A stretch of DNA of 24,058 bases from Mnemiopsis leidyi (Eukaryota; Ctenophora; Tentaculata; Lobata; Bolinopsidae), in assembly GCA_000226015.1 (NCBI GenBank), contig JH154390.1:504310-528367 (forward strand), written 5' to 3'. Made by a program: the position numbers and the translations under genes. The notes below the pieces were generated by a model, which saw only the letters and a program-made list of their open reading frames with translations, ran no database searches and was not told the DNA's origin. Below are positions 1 through 11,000 of the stretch, one piece after another. Within the stretch, counting starts at the first letter, position 1. The number at the start of each line of letters is the position of its first letter.

Positions 1-322
1 AGGCTGTGTCTTATGGGGCTTAAAAACTTTCATGAACAAGCAATTTTCGAAATTTTGAAAATAGATAAATATTCCTGTTGAATCCCCGAGGTCGATATAT
101 CGACCTCGCGATATCTCGAAAACCAAAAGCATTGAGACAATAACCTTTCTGACTTTTCTTATTCGGACCAATACAAGTTGATTTAGGGGGTAAATTTGAA
201 AATTCATTCTCGGGGGTGTAGGGGTTAAATATATATGTGTGATGATGTAATGTCATAATTATTATTTACCGCGTGATGCTGTTATACCGGTTACGTAAAA
301 GGTGGTATTTGCACATTGTTGT

Positions 323-433
323 CGTATTACATCACCCTTTTTCGTATTACATCACACTTATGGCCATATTACATCACCCCTTCCGTATCACATCACCCTT
401 TTTCGTATTACATCACCGTATTACCTCACCCTT
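323..433. repeat. Tandem CGTATTACATCACC array
   Basis: About five to six imperfect copies of a roughly 20-bp unit, core cgtattacatcaccc followed by a run of T, spaced 17-22 bp. Units differ by substitutions and by the length of the T run, so the array is old. No coding potential. Confidence 0.8.
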
Positions 434-480
434 TTGCTATTATTTTCACAGTTGTAGCCGTATTACCAGCACACTTTTTT

Positions 481-680
481 CCAAATTAGAGATAGGAGAG
501 AATGTCCTTTTTCTGTTTTTATTAGCAACTACCCGCACCGCCTGTTATTTTTACTTCCTAGATGATATCGTTACATGACCTGCTCCAAATTAATAGAATG
601 AGAGAACGTCCTTTTTTCTGTTAATGCTAGCAACAGCCCGCACTGCCTGCAAATTTAACTTGGTAAATGAATCGTTACAT
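481..680 (+). repeat. Two diverged direct copies of a ~96-bp unit
   Basis: 481-576 and 585-680 both begin CCAAATTA, share an agaatgtcc/agaacgtcc block, then TAGCAAC, CCCGCAC and GCCTG, and both end ATCGTTACAT. Identity by eye is roughly three quarters over the length. This is a tandem duplication, or two copies of a dispersed element. Confidence 0.75.
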
Positions 681-1317
681 AAGTAACAACGTGTTTTCAA
701 CTCGGGCTCCGTCCTCGTTTAAAACATATGATCATTATTCAACTCAGCCTTCGGCTTTGGTGAATAATGAGATTTACGCGACTCGCTTTGCTGGAGGCTT
801 AAATCATGTTACTTCACACTTACTCGTTATGTAACTTGATATTACTTACTTACGTACTTACTATCAGCATTTTCAGATTAGAGACCCTTATATAGATAGA
901 TATAGCAATATCTTGTGTTTATATAATCATGCCAATGGACAATTTTTCTATTTATATTTTTTTGATATGTCTGAAACTTCTAAGGAAAGCTTTGCCAATG
1001 AAACACATTTTAAGCTTAAACAGTTTCACTTATCTGACTACTGGTTTTGAGATGTTACTTTTTGTTTTTTATCTAAGTAGTACATGCTCTCCCAGAAACT
1101 CCCTTAGACTTCTTCACTCTACAGGACACATAGTCCCTGGATCAATTTACTGTGCAGTGTGTGACCTAAGACAACATGGTCCTCCTCCTGTAATTAAATC
1201 TTCCCTATCAAAATAGCTTCCTGTCCGTCTTTTTATTAAAATTATATATTTCCTGCAGCATTGTCTCTATTAAATATAAATTCATCTTATGACTATTTAG
1301 TAGCTGGATCTACGAGC

Positions 1318-2073
1318 ATGGATGAAGGACCTCCTGGTTTTGAACCTAATGGTGCTCCAGACCATCAGAACTTTATGATGAACCAAGACTTTCCTCCTCG
1401 TAAGCAAGATAATCAAAGCTTTGGTAACTTTCCAGACAATCAAAGCTTTGGGAGACCTGCCAGTTATGACATAGAAGTCTCAAGAGAAGGAGGACAAAAA
1501 CCTGACAATAGTGGTCCCCTTTCACCTCCAAAGAGGGGACAATCTCCACACAGGATGGGAAGGCCTTTTGGAGATCGCCCACCAATCAATCGAGGGCCTC
1601 CCTCATTTCACCCTCCTGGAATTGGGCCTCCTGGAATGGGTCCTCCTGGAATTGATGGTCCTGGGGAGGACTTAGCCCCTCCTGGTATGGAACATCATAG
1701 TGGTGGAGACATAGGTCCACCTGGACTTGATAGACCAGGAGGGGGTGCACCTCATGGGGGTGATGATCATGATCATGATGATGAATTCGGCTTACATGCC
1801 CACAATGATGAAACTGATTGGGAAAATCGGGATCGAGGGCGAAGAGACTTTGATAGGCGGGGTCCTGGAAATTTCAACCCTAGATGGAGAGGTCCAGGTC
1901 CTATGAACAGAGGAGGCTATCAAAATAGAGGTGGCTTTCGAGGAGGTTACAACAACAGGGGATCAGGAGATTTCAACAGACGAGGGGGACCTGGTCCAAG
2001 AGGCTTCAGAGGACCACCTCCTGGTATGTTTGGCGGTCCACCTTCTAGGTGGGATGGTCCTGGAGGTTATCCT
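1318..2073 (+). CDS. TCERG1: TCERG1 coding exon 1: Pro/Gly- and RGG-rich N-terminus
   Basis: Encodes residues 1-252 of the TCERG1 homologue. It is low-complexity: GPPG-type repeats around residues 95-145, a short Asp/His-rich patch near residues 160-175 (GDDHDHDDE), then an Arg/Gly box with several RGG and RGGY/RGGF motifs around residues 200-235. RGG boxes commonly bind RNA and are methylated on arginine; that function is inferred here. The exon ends GGTTATCCT before the donor gtaagt at 2074. The human N-terminus is also proline-rich, but as I remember it carries mainly RGPPP-type repeats and then a Gln/Ala tract, which is absent here. Confidence 0.85.
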
Positions 2074-5000
2074 GTAAGTTCTACACTGATTCTTAGTCTT
2101 TTAACTGCTTCGAGATTTTTAGTAATGTCCTTTATTAATTTTTAACCCTGATTTAACTGTTGCAAATATAATGGCTAGGCTGCTAATAGGCTCAGTTAGA
2201 ACACAGATATTTGCGACTCTTTATCAGGTCTCCATAATCATACCTAAATTTCTGTTATTATGGACAATTCCATTTTAGATCACTTGAAGTTTACAATATT
2301 TCAGATGGGCCCAATGCCAGGAATGGGTCCTGGCGGAATGCCTGGACCAGTACCTCCTGCTAACCCCATGTTTACTGATGTTGATGGTGAGGTCTGGATC
2401 GAGTACAAGAATGACCAAGGTCGCCCTTACTATTACAATTGCAAGACCCAAAAGACAGTTTGGACAAAACCTAAGCTTAAGGATGAGGGACAAGGTTAGA
2501 TATCAGAATTTCAAATAAAAAGATAAAACATAACCTAAGATTTAACATTTCTACTCATTCGTTTTTAGGAAACTAGCCATTTGGAGGAGATGATACTATT
2601 ACAATAACATTATACCTGACTTTTTTTGCTGATTCACTCACTTTTAAGGAGCCCCAATGATGGATCCCATGATGAGAATGCCAGCTCCTGGACCAGGTAT
2701 GCCTGGTATGCCTGGCCCTGGGCCAATGGGTATGCCTGGAGGAATGCCTGGTCCTGGTGGTATGCCAAGGTTCCCTGGTATGCCTTTTGGCGGAAATCCA
2801 GATATGAACATGGCTAAACAAGGTAAAATAATGTTTCTAGTTTGCAGGTAATTTTTTCGAGTTCTTTTAAAATTATGTCTCCTTCCCAGAACTCTAGGAA
2901 ACTTCTTATTATAGTTTTTATTATTATGATTGTTTACTCATAATTGTTTTATTCGTAATGTTCAGAAAAATCATGTAGTGTGACTAAAATGTGAATCAAG
3001 CTTCTATCCATCCCATTTTTTCCACATTTTCATTTTTCTACAGGTCAATCGGCTGGTGGTCATCCGGAGAACAACAAACCGAAAAAGATCTGGTCAGAAC
3101 ACAAAACGGAAGCAGGAAAAGTTTACTTCTACAACTCAGTTACAAAGCAGTCAGTTTGGGAGCGTCCTAGAGACATGGACGAAGAACAGGGAGACGAGAA
3201 GAAACCGGCTGACATGGATGACCTGCCAACAAGTGCTAACACTGCTAAAATTAGTAAGGGGCGACCTGGTTCTTCTTATCACTGATGTTTAAATAAACAA
3301 TTTGAGATCCAGGTGCAACTGCACTGTTCGTCCTGATTTTGTTGTGCCAATTTCATTAAAAAATGAAGTATTTATAAATATATATATTTGCAAATATATA
3401 TAAAATTATTGAAAATAAAATATTTCAGCTATTCCAGGTATTCCAGATTCCATCGCGCCTGCCATCATGGCAGCTCGAGGTGCAGCAGCTGCGCTCGCTG
3501 CAAATCTCAACAAGAACAGCGAGGAAGTTCCGAACATACAGAATCAGTTGAACAAGTCGTCTACACCACCTCCACTGTTTTCAAACAGAGGTAGAATGTG
3601 GTTATAATTTCAGCTATCAAAATCAGTTTTTATCTTGTTTTCCAACTTTCATTCTTCCTCTGAATTTTATGATTCAATCCAAATTTGAATTATGATCTAT
3701 TAAATTATTCCACTTGTGATTATCTCAGTGAGGGAGCAGACTCCAGAGCCGGAACCAACAGAGAGTCACGACGTAGAAATGCAGGAAGAGTCGGACAGCG
3801 AGAAGGAGGAAGAGAAGGAGACGCACCAGACAGAGGAGAAGAAAGAAGAGACATCACCGGGAGACGCGAACAAGCCAGTAGCGATAAACAGCGTGATCGG
3901 TACTCCGTGGTGTGTTGTATGGACAGGCGATAACCGGAGTTTTTTCTACAACGCAGTTTCCAAAGAGTCGCACTGGGTTATGCCGGACGAGCTTAAAGAT
4001 AATCCTCAAGTTGAAAAACTTTTGGCTGAACCACCCAAACCTAAAGGAAAGGGTAAGATCAAGATTTAGATGCCATTACTTTGTTTGTAAAACTTCATCA
4101 ATATACGATAAATGTTCAAATATTGAAGCCGTATTGGAAGATTCAATCTGAATTATCATAATTAGTTTTAATAATACAGCTATAATACCATGATTCAATT
4201 TCCTCTTATTTGGCTTCTGTTTTTAACATACACTTCTTTCTCCATGTATTGATTTTCAGGTTCTGTTTTCTGGTAAGGTTACTAAAACGTAAGGTCTCAA
4301 CTCTCAAAGCGATCCAAGTATAAGCTCGTAACTTTATTATTGAGCATTCGATTAATGACAAACGTTGCACTAAGTCGTCATGGAATTCAGCAAATTTAAT
4401 GCTATTAAATAATCGAGACACTTTATCTATTTTCCGCCTTTGTGGCCATGCTAACAAATCAGGAAAATATTCGAACTAAATCAGACGACTATTTACCTGG
4501 ATATCTGTCAAAACGAATGAACTGGAAGACTTACTGCAAGGGAAGGAAAATTTCGACCGTTCAGAAGTTTGAAGAATGGAGTACCTCTGACTGTTTCTAA
4601 AATTGAAGATATTTGCAAAATTGCCCGATGAGGCAAATTTTGCGATTTCGATTCATTTTGTAAAACTGATGCATTGTTTTACTGACGTACTGGCTGCAAT
4701 TTTGTTTTTTCTCATAGGCATAGTTCTTTCCCATTGGCCCTTAATAAGATGTCCTCAGATGTCCTATTTTTCATCTTGCGTGATTACACAAGATAAGAGG
4801 ACAAAATCCTTGTCACACAATAAACTATTTGTCATACAATAACATCTCATTCAGGGATTCATTGACGCTGAAATAACCTAATTTTTCAGTGACAAATAGT
4901 TATGCGAGTTTAGCTTTATAATTAAAGTACCTTTCCTTTTCAGAAAGTGTGCCTCCTAACGAAGATCCGCCTGCAAGGAAGAAACCGAAGTACGTATTTT

Positions 5001-8000
5001 GTTTGAGATCACCATTAGAACTTAAATAATCAAAATTTAACAAATGGATAGCTAGTGATATATATCTAAATGCAATTCGCTTTTAACATTAACCCTATTA
5101 TAAGCGGGAAAGGTAGGATAACCATTTCAGCTGAGAGGAAATCATGACAAAAATTTTTGAAGATCAACCGATCATCATCAGAATTCAGATGTTGAAATAT
5201 ATATACCGACAATTTTCTTCCTATTTGAATCAATAAATTACTTATTAAATTGAAGATAGATTGTTATTAGGAGGCTACCAGATTTTCAGGTCGAGCTTTA
5301 CTGAGGTAAGATAGCAAAGACGGGGAAAAATACGACGATATTATTTTACCGTTTCGGTGAATCAAAACGGAGCCCTTTAAACGATTAAACAAAATTGATT
5401 GTTTTAATATTTTATCTCCAACATTCGTTCACTTAAACAAATACAATCCTTGGTCTGGTTGTGAAATTGCATCTTTTTGATTCACCGAAGTTGGTAAAAT
5501 CCTAGCAGTGAATCCGACTTTGTGAACAGAAACACATAAATTGGACTGCGAATAAGAATTAACAAACATGTGTTCAAAAGTCATGAACAAGTCACTAAAG
5601 TTACAAGTTCTAATCAATTATAGGTCCCTAGGACTCGCTCAAAAAAGGTGAGTATTTAGCCCTAAATAGGGAAATAATGTCAATGAATGCAGTAGAATTA
5701 AAGTCGATGAAATTCTGAAGTTTTTGAACATGAATACCATAGAAAGCGTCTGATAACATTTTTCATTTCAAGTATCTTACTTTCTATCATTCAGCTGTAC
5801 ATTCTGGGGATTTTCCTAAATGTCCCGCCGGTATCTCGTTTGTATTGATCTAAGTTTCAAGGTACAGTCTAATAACATTTTTCCTGACCACTTACATAGG
5901 CTATCAAGATTGGCGTCAAACCTGTTCCTTATCGGCCATTATTTTGGCGATTTAATGCCAGACTTTAAGCTTTGAGCGGCTGGAAATACACCATGTAGAT
6001 TTTCTTTCTGCTGATGAATGAAAGAATAATTTTTCTTCGAAAAAAAGTTTTACCAATGCATTGAAATGGCTGCGCAAATTATTTGATTTATTCATTCAAA
6101 CCAGACTGTTTTGAAATTTTGTTACAAATGCTTAGCTGAAATTCGAAGAAATGATGGCCGATAAGGTACCTATTTCCTCCTTGACGATTTTCGTTTGCTC
6201 TTCCGTTCTGGGTGCTGCAGTTAAAGGCAGGCTTTTTGAAGAAATGATTTTCGCAATCAATCAGCAATAATCGGTTCAAATAGTCTTTTCCCTACTATTT
6301 CCTCACACAAAAACCTGTTTTGTCGTTATTTGCGAAAATCAATTCTTCATAAGACGTAACAGCGAACAGTGAAACTATTAAGTGCACAAAGAAACAAATT
6401 GCGAGAACCAATCACGTTCTAATTAACCCAGCTAACCCTCTTTATTAACACTAACTATTCTAGGACTCAAAACGAATCTTCTAAATGTATTTCCACCCAG
6501 GAAGCTTTGACGAATTTGATACTTTTTAAAAAATAAAATTTAACTTTGAAGTAATCTGTTTCTTAACCTGAGGACTGTTGCAGGTTGGATAAATCAGCCC
6601 AAGGGAAGAAATCAGATGGCATTATCATCAACATGTCATCTTCAACCACTTCTACTAATGTTTCTAGCTCCACTGAATCGCAGTAAGTCAGAAAATTTGC
6701 TGGATCCTTATTCTGTAATTTAATCTTATCACTTATCTCCTGCAATCTTGCCCTGAAATACGAATATCGCCGAAGAATTTTGCAAGAAAAGGCCTATCAT
6801 CATCTCAAACGAGCCAACTTAACTGGCAAAATTCCAATAAAATTAAAAATTGTCTCCACAGATCAAAACCGGAAAAGATAGAACCGACGCAGTACCAAAA
6901 AGACAAAATGTCGCCGGAAGAACGTCAGACAGCCTTCAGAGAGATGCTCCTTGACCGGGAAGTCTCTGCGTTTAGCACCTGGGACAAGGAGCTGCACAAG
7001 ATAGTGTTTGATCCGAGGTATCTGCTGCTGTCGGGACGCGAGCGGAAACAAGCGTACGAGAGTTTCATCAAAAGTAGAGCAGAGGATGAGAGGATTGAGA
7101 AGAGAAACAAGATCAAGGACAACAGGGAGATGTTCAAGAAGTTGATCGACAAGGCAAATCTCTCTTCACGGTACTCTCTTATTCTTTAATGGTTTTAGAA
7201 ATTGTGTGTCTTTTTCCCAAATCCGCCAATCCTAGAGGAGTGCGCTTAAATACATACAACTTACACAATGATTGTACAAGACTAAAAACCAATCTAGTAG
7301 CCTCCTCTTGCCACACATATTTTAAATTAAAAGAATCCCTGCATGTTATAGATGTATGTATCCAAAAGATTCGAGAGTCCCTAAAACACAGATGTGAGTG
7401 TAAAAACACTCCTGTAGGGGATTGGGCCTTAAAATGGAAATCACAATCAATATAAGATAGCAACGATTTAAGACTGATCTTATAGTTGTTTAAAATCACG
7501 TCAAATGTTATAAAATCACGTAACAATTTTGAGGAAAAATATTAGGTCTAAAAAATCAAATCTATCTTCCATGGGCATGATTTTTAACTTTCTGCATTTG
7601 TGGATGTAAGTGGTGTGTGAATTACTCAAAAACTCCTCCTGTAGAATCCACTCAATGGCACGTTTCTGGAGGTTTTCGAATTTACTCAATTAGGTCTAGT
7701 GACTGGCATGTGACAGAGCAGTGTTTAAATTGACTCCTTATTAGGGTAAAATAAAGACGGTTCTCATCAATTAAAAAGCTACAATTTCTTCTGCACATCA
7801 TTTTTTGATTTGCTTTCGAAAGGACTTTGTTACACTGCTCGGTCCAGTTGAAGGTGGAGGCCACCATTACTCCAAGATCTTTTTCAATGTCTATGCCATC
7901 AATGGATACTCCATTAAGGGAATAAATAAAATCATAGAAAGGTAGTACACTAAGGAGTGGAAGAGACAATTTACTGGTAACAGAAAGAACTTTGCGCTTA

Positions 8001-11000
8001 TCTGGATGAAATTTCATTTTATTTCTCTTACTGCGAATGAATTGTCGAACAGTGTCTGATTGCGTGTGTAGCTGCACTTTGACAGGGAAGGGATAACAGC
8101 CTTGGTCCCATGCCTTGAAGTGTCGATATACTAAATGTTGCAGCAGTTTGGGACTACTTCATGCAGGATAGGGGTCCAAAGGATAGGGGTCCAAAGTATA
8201 ACTGTAAAAGCCTGGGTACAGGTGTAACAAATGGAGAAATAACTGGTAAGATTTTTTCAGTGTTTTTCCTAAAAACTCAGTAACTATTTGTTTTGCTCCG
8301 ACCAACTTACAGACTGCATTTCAGTGCAACGTTCAGCGACTTTGCTCAAAAGTATGGGAAAGATCCCAAGTTCAAAGCGATAGAAAAGATGAGGGAGCGA
8401 GAACATTTGTTTAACGAGTGGAGGGCAGAACAGCAGGCTGAGAAGAAGAAAGAAGAAGAAGAGTCAGTAAAAGAAGAAGCGCCTCGTGAGAAGAGGGAGT
8501 CCCGAGAGAGGAGCAAAGAGAGGAGGAGTAGAGACAGACACGAGAGTCGAGGCAGCAGGGACAGAAATGAGAGCAGGGACAGACATAGCCGGGACAGAAG
8601 GGATTCTAAAGAAACTAAGGCTAACAAGGTATTTTGTGTAGGCTGCACTGACTGCCTTTTTTCTATTCTCTTACACTTTGTCATACTTATTGGAAATTTC
8701 TTGCACATTGTCAGTAAGTAGCCATCTAAATCAGAATAATTTCGATTATTCTAGTCTGCTAGTTTTACGGTGGATTGCCATTATACTTATGTTAGTAACC
8801 GATGTACTCTTAATCTAACCGAACTTAATTTTCTTAGTAGAATGGCAACTAGTCTCGGTCACAAACTGTGACCATTAAGCAAAATATTTTGTAGAGCGCG
8901 AATATCTTATGCTATATCAAGGAATTCGAATTTCGCGGCATCGGATCCATAATTTTTTTCTCGGATTTGCTCTCGGATCCCCCTCGTAAATCCCTCGGAC
9001 GCCCTCGTTTTTCCCCTCGGATACCCCTCGTATCCCTCTCGGATACCCTCGTAAGCCCCTCGGACGCGAGATGGGATTTGCAAAATCCGAGGGGATTAGA
9101 ATCCGCGGAAATGGAGCCGTGTATATAAGCTATAATAATTGAATGCATGCTGGCTATACTAGCTATGTAGCTGGATAGCTAGCTAAGGGCCGTGCGGCTT
9201 GCTAGTTTTCTAAACTTGAATTGCCAGCTTACGATGATCTAAGTTTCGTGAGCGCCCTTTGGCCTTAGTTACTTCCCATGATACAATCAGCTACATACAA
9301 CAGACCGAAGTCTTATACGGTAGGTTTATGTGTTTTTGAGGTCTTATCTCACCATGAACAGCACGTTAAATTTCAGATTAAAGACGATTTCATGGACATG
9401 TTGAAGCACGGTGACGTTAGGATAAGTCCGGATTCTTCTTGGAGCAAGAAAAAGAAATACTTTTCTGACGATGAGAGGTGAATCACAGTAGCTAAAACCT
9501 AATAAATTAACATGAGGATTGAGATTGAAGTTTCAAAAAGTTGCATTTTGCTCAAATGTCTAACACAGTTCTTTAATGACAAAGTCTAACACACTTTATA
9601 ACAAAGCCTATTCAGTTTATAACAAAGTCCTTACAGTTTATAACAAAGTCTAACACACTTTATAACAAAGTCTATTCAGTTTATAACAAAGTCTATTCAG
9701 TTAATAACAAAGTCTTTACAGCTAGTAACAAAGTTTAATTCAGTTTATAACTAAGTCTATATACAGTTTATGACAAAGTGTATACTTTACCGTAGGTACA
9801 TCGCTGTGGGCTCATCCTCAACCAGAGAGGGGTATTTCTACGAGTACACAAAATCTCTGGAGGACAGAGAACCGGAACTAAGTGAAGCGGAGAAGAAGGC
9901 GATAGCAAGGAAGGAAAGAGAAGCTGCAGCCATGAAGAAGAGGGAGGGAGAAGTCGCCAGGAAACAGGTCACGTATTTTATACTGCACACATTCCACGAT
10001 GGACTTGAATTTATTAAGAGCTCCTTTTTTCGGCCGGATGCCAAGCGTTTTTGAGAATTGAAGATCAGTACGGATAAGTTATTGATGCTACTTGTTTTTA
10101 CTGCTACTTGTTATTGCTGCTTTCACTATCTAACCCCAAACAATTCAGGTGGACCAGAATAGGGAGTGGGAGCGTGAACGTGGGGCTCATGCTCGTGAGG
10201 AGGCACAGCAACACTTCCTCGCTCTCCTTCATGATATGGTGCGGGACGCAGACGCGTCCTGGCGCAAAACTCGCAAGCAACTCCGGGACGATAGTCGATG
10301 GGAATTGGCGGCTCTGCTGGACGCAGATCAGAAAGAGAAGCTATTTTCCGAACATATTGACAATCTTTCTAACAAGCGAAAACGATCCTTTAAACGTCTT
10401 TTGGATGAGTGTGAACATGTGAGTGTGGAGTGATTTGACTACTCGATTAAAGCTCAATAATCGAAATGCAGCTACGAAAGCTTGAAAAGCTCAACGTTCC
10501 GTGATGATAGTTGACTTACGATTAAAACTTCAGGTCCATTACTATTAAATTACCAAACTACACTTCTAAACTATAATCTCAGGTAACATTGACATCGACT
10601 TGGAAGGAGATAAGAAGAAAAATCAAACACGATCCTCGATTTAGCAAATTTTCGGACGATGACAAGGTTTTCATTTAACTTTTAAACTGTTCATTTTACC
10701 AGTGATATATAGACTATAGAGGCATTGTGCGTTTCGGGTGACAATTATTACAGAGGAACTATGAGCAATCTATGAATAGTCTGCTTATCAAATATAACTC
10801 CTTAGTTCCTTACCCATCAGGAGAGAGAAGCCGAGTTTACTAGACACATTAAGGATCGCGTATCCCTCGCCAAGTCAGACTTTAAACAGCTATTGAAGGA
10901 GATCAAGTGTGTCTCTCATAAATCTAAGGAGATTTTGCGAGGCCCTAATGGTGATTCTCACATGAGAGAAATCAGACAATTCCTAACTGTAAGTCAGTCA

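Larger units (their letters stand above)
1..1317. other. Non-coding 5' flank of TCERG1, repeat-rich
   Basis: No open frame here looks like a real protein; the longest (929-1216 plus and 20-256 minus) show no recognisable domain. It contains a 22-bp perfect palindrome (87-108), a short tandem array (about 323-433), a diverged direct duplication (481-576 and 585-680) and small inverted repeats around 673-838. A pyrimidine-rich acceptor-like site (tttcctgcag) ends at 1258, so part of the TCERG1 5' UTR may be spliced. I see no convincing TATA or initiator to place a promoter. Confidence 0.6.

Noticed and set aside
20-256. 78-residue minus-strand open frame
   Set aside because: No domain, biased composition, and it overlaps a palindrome; it looks like repeat sequence.
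273-578. Histidine-rich 101-residue plus-strand frame
   Set aside because: It is a translation of the CATCACC tandem array, not a protein gene.
929-1216. 95-residue plus-strand open frame upstream of TCERG1
   Set aside because: Hydrophobic AT-driven composition, no family resemblance, no splice link to the TCERG1 frame.
8346-8708. Leu/Ser-rich 120-residue minus-strand frame
   Set aside because: Antisense of the Arg/Ser/Glu-rich TCERG1 exon 10; the composition is a mirror of that repeat.
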